Assembly: GCA_003221075.1 (NCBI GenBank) | Contig: QHUF01000279.1 | Location: 1 to 33,865 of the forward strand | DNA length: 33,865 nt | Direction of reading: 5' to 3' | Origin: Gemmatimonadota bacterium | GTDB lineage: Bacteria; Gemmatimonadota; Gemmatimonadetes; Gemmatimonadales; GWC2-71-9 | In this document: positions 1-8,385 of the stretch, one piece after another | Layout: each line of letters opens with the position of its first letter | Position numbering within the stretch: position 1 is the first letter of the stretch | The notes under the pieces: generated by a model | The model's database searches: none | What the model was told of the DNA's origin: nothing | The model's input: the letters and a program-made list of their open reading frames with translations, nothing else | Translations under genes and position numbers: made by a program

Positions 1-1367
1 CGTGTGGCGGCGAGCACCGTCTGGTCGTTGGCGAGAAAGGCGATGTAGTCCTGCGACGTCACGTCCTTGGTGAGCCCGTTCGCGACGAAGACGTCCTTGT
101 TGCCGTCGAGGTCAAAATCGGCGATCAGCGCGCTCCAGCTCCAATCCGTGGCCGCGACGCCGCTGAGCATCGCGACGTCGCTGAAGGTGCCGTTGCCGTT
201 GTTCAACTGCAGCATGTTTCGCATGAGCTGGTGGTCGAACCCCTCGCGCGCCTTGGCTTGATACAGCTCCCACGGCTCGAATGCGGACGTCGTCTTGAGG
301 CGATGGTCGTCTTCGGGAAGCATGTCAGAGGTGTAGATGTCGGGCCAGCCGTCATTGTTCACGTCTGCGATGTCGACGCCCATCGAGAAATAGCTGCTCG
401 TCGGCAGCGCGCGGTCGAGCACCTCGTCGAACGTGCCGTCGCCCTTGTTGATGTACAGATAATCCCGCTCGAAAAAATCGTTCGCCACGTACACGTCGGG
501 CCGGCCGTCGCGGTTCACATCCCCCACGGCGATCCCCAGGCCGAAGCCAGTCTCAGGGCCGTAAATCCCGGCCTGGTCGCTCACGTTGACGAAGTGGCCC
601 CCTCTCCCCGCGCCGTCGTTGCGGTACAGCTCGTGGCCGCCGAGCGGATCGCGCGTGGTCCGGGTGTTCCGGGTTGCGAGCGCGGCGACCGCTTTGGGGG
701 AGTTGCGGATCAGGAACAGGTCGAGATCGCCGTCACCGTCGTAGTCGAAGAAGGCTCCTTGCGTGGAGTACCCTGTGTCGGCGATGCCGTAGACCGCCGC
801 CATCTCGCGAAACACCGGCACGCCGTCCTTCAGGCCCTGATTGATGTAGAGCGTGTTCGCGCGCGCCGAACCTGGTTTTTGGCCGGCGTGACAGACGTAG
901 ATATCGAGTTTTCCATCGCCGTCGACGTCTGCCAGGGTTACGCCCGTAGTCCAACGACCACCTTCGGCGACCCCGGCGTCCTGCGTGACGTCCCGGAACC
1001 GGAAGCCGCCCAGGTTCAGATACAGTCGCGGGCCGCCCTGGTTCGTGGTGAGGACGATCTCCGGCAGTCCGTCCCCCGTGAGATCACCGATTGCGACGCC
1101 GCCGCCGTTGTAAAAGTTCCGGTAGATGAACACGTTGAAATCGCGTGTCTCCTCCAGTGGGTTGGTGACGGTGATGCCGGTGTAGGTCGACGGCAGGAGT
1201 GTGAACAGCTCCTTGCCGGCCGCGGGCGGATGCGCCGTGCGAGCGGGCTCCTGCGATCCAGCGCAGGCGTTGCAGAGTCCCGGCAGCCCTAGCAGCACGA
1301 GAAGCGAGAGGGGCGCGAGCAGCCGCGCCCCTCTCTGATCAGCTTCCTGCTGCGACGCTACCGGCAA
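1..1367 (-). CDS. VCBS/FG-GAP repeat protein (CRTAC1/ASPIC-UnbV type), 3' end cut by window edge
   Basis: No stop codon is reached before the left edge, so the gene continues outside. The frame encodes a hydrophobic leader (LAPLSLLVLLGLPGL then CNAC), suggesting export, perhaps as a lipoprotein. Then come at least six FG-GAP/VCBS blades with calcium-binding DxDxDG-type loops: GDLTGDGLPEI, ADVDGDGKLDIYV, FDYDGDGDLDLFL, GDVNRDGRPDVYVAND, ADVNNDGWPDIYTSD and ADFDLDGNKDVFVANG. These form beta-propeller surfaces; such proteins are often encoded with SusC/SusD pairs and are thought to act at the cell surface. Family members are usually around 1000 residues, so roughly half is visible. No ATG precedes the leader: the frame opens with a TTG at 1367-1365 directly after the SusD stop codon, with a later CTG at 1322-1320 behind AGAGAGGGG as an alternative. 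Family assignment is firm, the start is not, and the ligand is unknown. Confidence 0.85.
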   Translation of the reverse strand, partial: MPVASQQEADQRGARLLAPLSLLVLLGLPGLCNACAGSQEPARTAHPPAAGKELFTLLPSTYTGITVTNPLEETRDFNVFIYRNFYNGGGVAIGDLTGDGLPEIVLTTNQGGPRLYLNLGGFRFRDVTQDAGVAEGGRWTTGVTLADVDGDGKLDIYVCHAGQKPGSARANTLYINQGLKDGVPVFREMAAVYGIADTGYSTQGAFFDYDGDGDLDLFLIRNSPKAVAALATRNTRTTRDPLGGHELYRNDGAGRGGHFVNVSDQAGIYGPETGFGLGIAVGDVNRDGRPDVYVANDFFERDYLYINKGDGTFDEVLDRALPTSSYFSMGVDIADVNNDGWPDIYTSDMLPEDDHRLKTTSAFEPWELYQAKAREGFDHQLMRNMLQLNNGNGTFSDVAMLSGVAATDWSWSALIADFDLDGNKDVFVANGLTKDVTSQDYIAFLANDQTVLAAT

Positions 1368-2966
1368 TCAGTATCCCGTGTTCTGGACCAGTTTCGGGTT
1401 CGCGTCGATCTGCGACTGCGGAATGGGCATGAGCGTGAGATGCGGCGCCCCCGCGGTCTTGAACTGCCACGCCGTGGTGTACTGGCCGAACCGAATGAGG
1501 TCCTGCCGCCGCTTCCCCTCGAACGTCAGCTCAAACAGCCGCTCCCGCAGGACTGCGGCAAGGGGGGCGGCGCTCAAGGTGTCGACCGTGAACGAGCGCG
1601 CGCGCACGCTCCGCAGCAACGCGAGCGGCGCCGGCGTGCCGGTCGCGCCGTCGATTTCCGCTTCCGCCTTGATCAGGTACATCTCCGCCAGACGGAAGTA
1701 AGCGAAATCGTTGCCGTTGTTCTGCGCGACGTGGTTCGGGTCGTACGGCCACTTATAGATTCGAACCCCCTCGCCTTCCGTCGCTGCACGCACATCGGCG
1801 ATGACCGGCGTGAACACCAGCCTCGGCGCTCCTTTGTCGCAACCGGGCCGGATGCACACCGTGTCACCCGTCTCGACATTGAACTGCGGGCCGACGAGGA
1901 AGATGCTCTTGCGTTTGTCGTTCAACGTGTCGAACGCCGTGTACGTCTGGGCGAGTGTGGAGAAGCCGTTCCACGGCGTCGTCGAGAACTGGTTGTAATG
2001 CAGCGTCGTCTGCAGGATCGGGAATCCGAGCCCATCGCGGGGGGCGAATTTGACGACGAAAATATTTTCCGGGGACAGGTTGTTGTCGGCCCGGAAGTTC
2101 TTCACGAACGTATCCGCCAGCTGGTAGACGCCGGACAGAATCGTACTGTCGGCGCGATCCTTTGCCGCCTGGCAGGCGCCCAGGCCTCCCGCCACGGTGA
2201 TTGTCGCGCACGAGTTATACGCAACGGCGCTGAACGCGCCCGCGTCCTTGGTGAAGACGCCGGCATTGATGTACATGCTGGCGAGTATGGCGTCGACCGC
2301 GCCCTTGGTGAGGCGGCCGTTGTTCGCCGCATCGCGCGTCCGGGGCAGGACGGTCCGGGCGGCGAGCAGCTCCGCTTCAATGAACTTGAAGACGGAGTCG
2401 CGTGATACGCGGTCGTGCAGCGCGACGTCCGTTGTCGTGACGACCGGGACGCCGCCGAACAGATCCATCAGCTGGTAGTAGTAGAACGCACGCAACGCCC
2501 GCAGCTCGGCGATCACTCCCGCCTGCTTCGCGGAGTCCATGATGAGCCGGCTCTGCAGCGCGCTCAACGCGACATTCGCGTTCGCGACTCCCGTATAGCC
2601 GTTTACCCAGGCCGAATTGATGTCCTGGAGCGTCGACGGACTGCCGGGGGTCCACCCTTGTTCGTGGATTTCCAGCCAACGGCCGTTGTCGTACCAGTCC
2701 TGACCCCGCGTCGGCACCACCATTTCGTCGGTGCTGATCTCGCTGAGGGCGTAGTACGCGCAGCAGTAGCCTGGGAACGCGCCCCGGAGCTGCGCATAGA
2801 CGCCGGAGAGGCCGGCCAGTGCTTCCGCCTCATTGTTGAAGAATGTCCCCGGAGAGATGTCGCTCTTCGGAGGCTCATCCAGATTGGTGCACGCCTGCAT
2901 TGATCCAAGCAGCAGCGCGGCGAGCCACGCTCCGCGGATCGTTCTCATCGACATGGTTTGCTTCAT
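1368..2966 (-). CDS. RagB/SusD family nutrient-uptake outer membrane lipoprotein
   Basis: 532 residues, a usual SusD length. The N-terminus is a lipoprotein signal with the lipobox MQAC and the lipidated cysteine at residue 26, followed by NLDEPPKSDISPGTFFNNEAEA, the typical SusD opening. The rest has the helical TPR-like make-up of the family, and the C-terminus keeps the RLAEMYLIKAEAE and ERLFELTFEGKRRQDLIRFG blocks, which are strongly diagnostic. SusD proteins cap SusC channels on the outer membrane surface and bind the glycan or peptide substrate. The gene follows the SusC-like gene by 14 nt and is followed at once by the VCBS gene, so the three are one transcript. ATG codons at 2966, 2954 and 2948 are all possible starts; 2966 is used. 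The substrate cannot be read from sequence; the sugar genes next door on the other strand make a carbohydrate plausible. Confidence 0.93.
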   Translation of the reverse strand: MKQTMSMRTIRGAWLAALLLGSMQACTNLDEPPKSDISPGTFFNNEAEALAGLSGVYAQLRGAFPGYCCAYYALSEISTDEMVVPTRGQDWYDNGRWLEIHEQGWTPGSPSTLQDINSAWVNGYTGVANANVALSALQSRLIMDSAKQAGVIAELRALRAFYYYQLMDLFGGVPVVTTTDVALHDRVSRDSVFKFIEAELLAARTVLPRTRDAANNGRLTKGAVDAILASMYINAGVFTKDAGAFSAVAYNSCATITVAGGLGACQAAKDRADSTILSGVYQLADTFVKNFRADNNLSPENIFVVKFAPRDGLGFPILQTTLHYNQFSTTPWNGFSTLAQTYTAFDTLNDKRKSIFLVGPQFNVETGDTVCIRPGCDKGAPRLVFTPVIADVRAATEGEGVRIYKWPYDPNHVAQNNGNDFAYFRLAEMYLIKAEAEIDGATGTPAPLALLRSVRARSFTVDTLSAAPLAAVLRERLFELTFEGKRRQDLIRFGQYTTAWQFKTAGAPHLTLMPIPQSQIDANPKLVQNTGY

Positions 2967-2980
2967 AGGTCTCGAGCTCC

Positions 2981-5900
2981 TCAGAACGACAGGCGGAGGC
3001 CGCCGGTCACCGTACGGGGCCGCGGATAGCTAAGATAATCGATCCCGCGCGAGGCCAGACCGGAGCTGGCATAGACTTCCGGATCGAGCCCCGAATAACC
3101 GGTCAGCAGCAGCAGATTGTCAGCCGATACGTACACCCGCGCGCTCTGCACCGAGCGGATCATCGGCAGGTTGAGCGCATACTCCAGCGTGATGTTTTGC
3201 AGCCGCACGAAAGAGCCGCTCTCGATCCACCGCGACGAGAAGATGGCCGGTTCATGCAGCCCGATTCCGTCGGTCAGGGCGGGGCGGAGGAAGTTCTTGC
3301 CCTGCAGCGCATTCCCCTTCGTGGAGTACACCAGCGCCGTGTTGTTGAACACGTCCTGGCCCACCGATGCGCGAATCAGGAAGCTCAGGTCGAGCTTCCC
3401 GAGGGTGAGCTGGTTGTGGAAGCCAAGCGTGAAGCTGGGATTGGCGTTCCCGATCACCTGGTAGTCCCCGGCGCCCGGTCCCGACCCATTGATCGTGCTG
3501 CCGCCGCTGCAGTTTGACACGGGCGTATTCGGCGTGCTGCACACGAAGAGCTGCTTCCCGTTCGCATCCACGCCGAGGAACACCGGGCCGTAGAACGACC
3601 CGAGGGGCAATCCTGGAGCGATGAGCTGCGAGACCTGGCCCGATTGGCCTTGACCGCTGACGCCGCCCGAAGTGATCGTCCCTCGGGATCCGAGGTTCGT
3701 CACCTTGTTGCGGGACGCCGCGAAGGTGATGCCGGCCCGCCAGGTCAACGACGGCCGCGAGATCGCGAGCGCATCGAGCGACAACTCCACGCCGCGATTG
3801 CGCAGCTTGCCGACGTTCTCGAGCCGCTCTTCCACGACGGCCGGCTGCGGCACCTTGACGGACAGCAACAGGTCGGACGTGTTCTTGACGTAGTATTCGA
3901 CGCTCCCCGTCAGACGATTGCTCATCAGTCCGAAGTCGACGCCGACGTCAACTTGCGCGGTCCGCTCCCACTTGAGGTCGGGATTGGGGTTCTGGATTCC
4001 TGCGACGCCGGTCTGCGGCGCGTCGCCCCACGTGTACGTACCACCGACGCCGGCGCCGAGCAACGGCAACGAGGAGTACGCCGGGATGCCGGGGTTGCCC
4101 TGGACGCCCCAACCAACGCGCACGCGGAGGTCCGAGAACGGCGAGCTTTGCATGAAGCCCTCGTCGCTCATGTGCCAGGAAGCGGAAAGGCCCGGGAATG
4201 ACGCCCACTGGTGGCCCGCGGCAAACTTCGACGAGCCGTCATACCGCAACGCGCCGGTGAAGAAGTACTTGTTCTTGTAGCCGAAGTTGGCGCGTGAAAA
4301 GAAGGAGACGAGCACGCTCTGCTCGGCGCCGGAGGAGCTGTTCCGGGTAGTCGCGGCCGAGAGTTTGTCGAAGGTGAACGCGTCGGTGAAGAAGCCGCTG
4401 CCCGATGCGGTGACCGTGTCGCTCCTGAACTTATTGTACTCGTATCCGCCGACCATGTCGAAGCTCCGATCGCCACTCTCCCGCCGGTACGTCAACAGCG
4501 TCTGCAGCGTGCGGGCGTCATTGTTGAGATCCACCAGGCGGGCAACCCCGCCGCCCAGCGCGTTGCCGATCGGACTCTGCTTCGGATAGTACGTCTGGCG
4601 CCCGCCGCTCGCATGGTCCAACCCCACCGTGACCTGACCGGTGAGCCCTCCGGCGAGATCCAGCTCCGCGGTCGCGTTGCCGAGGGTGCGGGTGGTCTGG
4701 CCGATATCGATCAGCTGTTTGGCCAGCGCCACGGGATTACGCACCGAGCTGCCGCCGCCTTCATAGAAATGCGTCCCGGTCGCGTCGCTGAAGGTGACGG
4801 GCTGGGTGGGATCGAAGATGGCGACGTTCTGGAACACCCCGCCTTCGAAGCCGCCCGTGTTGTCAAACGTCAGATACGTATTGTTGACGCGCGACGTCGT
4901 CACGTTGACGCCGAGCCGCAGCCGGTTGTCCAGCGCGCTATGCGTTCCGGCCAGCCTGCCCTGAATCCGCTGGAGTGTGCTCGAGAGCGCGACGCCGTTA
5001 TCCTCCATGTAGTTGAGCGACGCCCGATACCGCGTGTCCTCGGTGCCGCCGGAGAACGACAGGTTGTGGTTGTGCGTGACCGCCGTGCGGGTGACCTCCC
5101 GTTCCCAGTTCGTATTCGCGGCGCCGAGGGCATACGGCTTGATCCCACCGAAGCCGCCGGACGAATCCGCGAAGCCGGTCGAGCACGCAGGACGTGCACG
5201 ACAGGCCGTCGAATCCGATCGCCATGTGACGAACTGGGGGTTCACGTACGCCCGGTACTCGGCGCCATCGAGCACATCAAGACGCCGTGCCGGCGAGGCC
5301 GCCGCGACGTAGGAATCGTAGTCGATGCTCGGCCCGCCGCCGCCGGTTCCCTTTTTCGTTTCGACCAGGATGACGCCGTTGGCAGCGCGGCTGCCGTAAA
5401 TAGCGGTCGCCGAGGCGTCCTTGAGAACGGTGATCGAAGCGATGTCGGAGGGATTCAGCAGGTTGAGCGGATTGCGAGGCAACGCCGGCGACCCGACCAC
5501 CCCGGACATCCCCTGGGGTTCGGTCGCGACGTTGTTGATCGGCACGCCGTCGATCACGTACAGCGGATCGTTGCTGTTGCTGATCGAGCTGCCGCCGCGG
5601 ATCAGAATCTGCGCTCCCGCGCCGGGCTCGCCGTTGTTCAGCGTGATATCGACGCCCGCCGCGCGACCCGAGAGCATTTGCGTAACGTTGGTCGTCACGC
5701 CGACGTTGGCCTGCGCCGGATTGATGGTCGAGACCGAGCCAGTGATGGCCTCGCGCCGCTGCGTCCCGTACCCCGTTACGACAACCGCTTCGAGGAGCGA
5801 GGCTTGTGGGGCAAGCGCGAACTGCGCTTGGGCGGTTCCGCCGGCCGTCACCGTGACGGACTGTCGCTGCGGCGCGTACCCGATTCGGGTCGCACGCACC

Positions 5901-6124
5901 AGCACGCTGCCCGCAGGAACGGACGCGAGCGTGTAACTGCCGTCACTACCACTGGCAGTCTGTAGTTGCGTGCCCTCGATTTGGATGATGACCCCGGCGA
6001 GCGCCTGCCGTGTAGTGCTGTCCACGACCTGTCCTCTGACCGTGCCGGTGTTTTGCGCGGCGAGAGGGAGTGCCGTGAGGGACAGCAGCGCGAAAACGGG
6101 AACTGCGTGTCGGACGAATCTCAT
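2981..6124 (-). CDS. SusC/RagA family TonB-dependent outer membrane receptor
   Basis: 1047 residues. Signal peptide at residues 1-23 (MRFVRHAVPVFALLSLTALP, then LAAQ). A carboxypeptidase-regulatory-like domain follows at about 26-105 (GTVRGQVVDSTTRQALAGV). The plug begins with VVVTGYGTQRRE at 114 and has the SusC signature LKDASATAIYGSRAANG from 234. A long beta barrel follows, ending in LRLSF with the terminal aromatic residue that barrel insertion requires. It imports large oligomers across the outer membrane with TonB energy, together with the SusD lipoprotein encoded 14 nt downstream. The open frame extends upstream to 6289, but that part has no signal peptide and would overlap the divergent gene. 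The ATG at 6124 is preceded by TGAGGT at a good distance and gives the expected leader. It is first in a three-gene operon, divergent from the glycosidase-like gene at 6217. Confidence 0.95.
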   Translation of the reverse strand: MRFVRHAVPVFALLSLTALPLAAQNTGTVRGQVVDSTTRQALAGVIIQIEGTQLQTASGSDGSYTLASVPAGSVLVRATRIGYAPQRQSVTVTAGGTAQAQFALAPQASLLEAVVVTGYGTQRREAITGSVSTINPAQANVGVTTNVTQMLSGRAAGVDITLNNGEPGAGAQILIRGGSSISNSNDPLYVIDGVPINNVATEPQGMSGVVGSPALPRNPLNLLNPSDIASITVLKDASATAIYGSRAANGVILVETKKGTGGGGPSIDYDSYVAAASPARRLDVLDGAEYRAYVNPQFVTWRSDSTACRARPACSTGFADSSGGFGGIKPYALGAANTNWEREVTRTAVTHNHNLSFSGGTEDTRYRASLNYMEDNGVALSSTLQRIQGRLAGTHSALDNRLRLGVNVTTSRVNNTYLTFDNTGGFEGGVFQNVAIFDPTQPVTFSDATGTHFYEGGGSSVRNPVALAKQLIDIGQTTRTLGNATAELDLAGGLTGQVTVGLDHASGGRQTYYPKQSPIGNALGGGVARLVDLNNDARTLQTLLTYRRESGDRSFDMVGGYEYNKFRSDTVTASGSGFFTDAFTFDKLSAATTRNSSSGAEQSVLVSFFSRANFGYKNKYFFTGALRYDGSSKFAAGHQWASFPGLSASWHMSDEGFMQSSPFSDLRVRVGWGVQGNPGIPAYSSLPLLGAGVGGTYTWGDAPQTGVAGIQNPNPDLKWERTAQVDVGVDFGLMSNRLTGSVEYYVKNTSDLLLSVKVPQPAVVEERLENVGKLRNRGVELSLDALAISRPSLTWRAGITFAASRNKVTNLGSRGTITSGGVSGQGQSGQVSQLIAPGLPLGSFYGPVFLGVDANGKQLFVCSTPNTPVSNCSGGSTINGSGPGAGDYQVIGNANPSFTLGFHNQLTLGKLDLSFLIRASVGQDVFNNTALVYSTKGNALQGKNFLRPALTDGIGLHEPAIFSSRWIESGSFVRLQNITLEYALNLPMIRSVQSARVYVSADNLLLLTGYSGLDPEVYASSGLASRGIDYLSYPRPRTVTGGLRLSF

Positions 6125-6216
6125 CGCGTGGACCTCAGGAAGACAGTTATGCCCTCCGAAATGCCGCCCCCGAGAGACCTTGTCAAGGGCGGTCATGGGA
6201 CGGAGTATGTAGGCCC

Positions 6217-8385
6217 ATGCTTCTGGCCCTGCTACTGGTGATGCAAAGCGCACCCGCGCGGGAAGCCCCGCCGGTGCTCCAATTCCCAACCACCGGCCTC
6301 GATGATCCCGCCGCCTACGAGGGCTACACGGCCCGCCTGTATCGCGACGCGCGCGGTAACGCCGTCGAGATCTACATCGAAGGGAAAACCGGCCGCGTCG
6401 TGCACGTGTGGGCGGATGCGCTGAACGAGAGCATTGGGTTTACGGCTCGGAACTTGGGCGGTCAAGAGACAACTGGGGGCGGTCAAACTACAAATGCGGC
6501 GGTCGCGTTCGGTGACGGGCCGGCGACGGTCTGGAGTAGGGGCGGTCGGCGCGGATTGGGCTACGCGCTGACGGTGCAGGGCGGGCGGTCAATCCGGATC
6601 GGCCAGATCCTGCTGGGCTCGATGCGTATCGAGCGCGACTTCGGCTATGCGGGCCGCGTCCGCGATTCGATCGACGCGCCGACGTTCGTGGTGCCGGAGA
6701 TGGCGGCGTTCGCCAAGCGCATGGGCGCGCCGTACACCGAACGGCTCACGCCGAGCGTGCGACTGACGAGCACTCCCCGGGACTGGACGATGCGAGCATC
6801 GCAGCCCAGCCTCGATGGCAGGAACCATCTCTGGCTGACGCTGCGCGGCGACGCGCGCACCACGCTCGCCACGCTGCGCGGCGGTGTTTTGACGATTCGC
6901 GCGCTCGGGAGGCGACCCGTCACGTTCAGCGTCGAGATCGCGACCGATGGGGCCGCGCTCGATCCCCTCCGCCGCAATCAAATCTTCAGCGCCGCGTTCC
7001 GCCGCTTCGCCGATTCCGTCAAGTCCCCGCGCCTGGAGCGCGAGATCCGCGGCTTCGAGCTGCTCAGCACCAAACAGAAGCTGATCGCGGCGTTGCCGAC
7101 GTACGCGACCTACTTCGGCCGCGACATGCTGCTGACAGCGCTGCTCATGGAGCCGGTGTGGTCCGACACGATGCCGGAGTTCGTGATCAGCGCAGCGCTC
7201 GCGAAGCTCGGTCCGGCGGGCGACGTCAGCCACGAGGAAGCACTCGGCGGCCAGGCGATCCGGGAGAATAGCGCCGAGTTCCTGAAGAGCGGCGACCGCC
7301 GCCTGCTACAGAATCTTCAGGCAACCCGCGAGAACTACTGGATGGTGGATGATGATTTCCAACTACCGGTAGTCGCGGGTCGATACTTCGCCGATAAAGA
7401 CGTGCCCGTTGCCCGCAAGCGGCGGTTCGTGGCGCGCTGGGGCACGGCATTGCGCAAGAATCTTGCGTACGTCGCGCGGCAAGCCGCTCCATATGCGCGC
7501 GATCCGGTCGTGACAAACCTCGTGAGCTTCAAGCGCGACGACAACGGCTGGTGGCATCCCGGCAGCTGGCGCGACAGCCGCGTCGGCTACGGCGGCGGAC
7601 GCTTTGCCTTCGACGTCAACGTCGTCTGGGTTCCCGCGGCGCTGCGCGCCATCGGCACGATCGACAGCGCGCTGCGGGCGATGGGCCAGCCAGGCATCGA
7701 GAACGCGGCCGAGATCGCGCGGGCCGCGGATACCTGGCGCGGGACCGCGCGCCATTTCATGGTCGCGCTGGCGCCCGCCGACGTCGAAGCGCGCGTGCGC
7801 GCCAAGCTGGCCTCGCTGCCCGCCGCCGAGCGGGCGCATTGGGAAGCGGTGGTGACGCGCTCCGGATTCCCAAGCGACACGCTGCGCTTTCCCGCCGTCT
7901 CGCTCGACAGCGCCGGCCAGCCGATTCCGGTGATGAGCACGGATCCAGCGATGTGGCTGCTGCTCGAGCGGCAGGACGACGCTCGGGAGAGTGAGCTGCT
8001 GCGGCCGTTTCTGCTGCCGTACCCGGTGGGTCTCTTCATCGATGGTCTGGGATTGGCCGTAGCCAACGACGCCTACGCCGGTCCCGCCGTCTGGGAGATG
8101 TTCGAGGGCGATCTCTACCACTCGCCGCGCGTCGTCTGGGGTCGAGAAGTGAGCGTGCTGCTCGCCGCGCTGGCGCAGGGAGGGCGCAATCGCCCGGGCG
8201 CGATCGATTCGGTACGGAGCGCGGTGGCGCGCTCCGGCCTGCAGTACGCCGAGCTGTGGAGCTACAAGTTTGAAGGAGGGGTCTTGCGGCCAGTCCGCTA
8301 TGGCTCGAGCTCCGACGTGCAGTTGTGGTCGCTGACCGAGATCGCGGTTCAATATCTCCTCCACTCCTCAAGGTCCACTCCATGA
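6217..8385 (+). CDS. secreted six-hairpin glycosidase-like protein of unassigned family
   Basis: 722 residues with a short exported leader (MLLALLLVMQSAPA). I do not recognise an exact family. Residues 1-190 look like a beta-rich domain. The region from about 260 onward resembles (alpha/alpha)6 glycosidases: YFGRDMLLTALLMEPVW (299-315) recalls the GRD motif of debranching-enzyme C-terminal domains, and VSHEEALGGQAIRE (337-350) supplies a His-Glu-Glu of the kind that carries the catalytic acid in such barrels. DDNGWWHPGSWRDSRVGYGGGRFAFDVN (about 438-465) is another conserved-looking block. Its stop overlaps the start of the symporter gene (ATGA at 8382-8385), so the two are coupled, and a GH37 trehalase follows. 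A role in releasing sugar outside the inner membrane for the symporter fits. Alternatives are a carbohydrate-binding protein without activity. The fold is likely, the substrate unknown. Confidence 0.6.
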   Translation: MLLALLLVMQSAPAREAPPVLQFPTTGLDDPAAYEGYTARLYRDARGNAVEIYIEGKTGRVVHVWADALNESIGFTARNLGGQETTGGGQTTNAAVAFGDGPATVWSRGGRRGLGYALTVQGGRSIRIGQILLGSMRIERDFGYAGRVRDSIDAPTFVVPEMAAFAKRMGAPYTERLTPSVRLTSTPRDWTMRASQPSLDGRNHLWLTLRGDARTTLATLRGGVLTIRALGRRPVTFSVEIATDGAALDPLRRNQIFSAAFRRFADSVKSPRLEREIRGFELLSTKQKLIAALPTYATYFGRDMLLTALLMEPVWSDTMPEFVISAALAKLGPAGDVSHEEALGGQAIRENSAEFLKSGDRRLLQNLQATRENYWMVDDDFQLPVVAGRYFADKDVPVARKRRFVARWGTALRKNLAYVARQAAPYARDPVVTNLVSFKRDDNGWWHPGSWRDSRVGYGGGRFAFDVNVVWVPAALRAIGTIDSALRAMGQPGIENAAEIARAADTWRGTARHFMVALAPADVEARVRAKLASLPAAERAHWEAVVTRSGFPSDTLRFPAVSLDSAGQPIPVMSTDPAMWLLLERQDDARESELLRPFLLPYPVGLFIDGLGLAVANDAYAGPAVWEMFEGDLYHSPRVVWGREVSVLLAALAQGGRNRPGAIDSVRSAVARSGLQYAELWSYKFEGGVLRPVRYGSSSDVQLWSLTEIAVQYLLHSSRSTP

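Noticed and set aside
231..1292. Long plus-strand open frame opposite the VCBS gene
   Set aside because: It is the complement of FG-GAP repeats with clear calcium loops; its own product is low-complexity and unlike any family, as expected from GC-rich antisense frames.
4613..5965. 450-codon plus-strand open frame inside the SusC-like gene
   Set aside because: The minus strand has unmistakable SusC signatures; the plus frame is Arg/Asp/Val-rich shadow sequence.
6181..6186. TTGACA on the minus strand as the -35 box for the susC-like gene
   Set aside because: No acceptable -10 element at 16-18 nt; CATTTC at 17 nt is too weak and CATAAC is 29 nt away.
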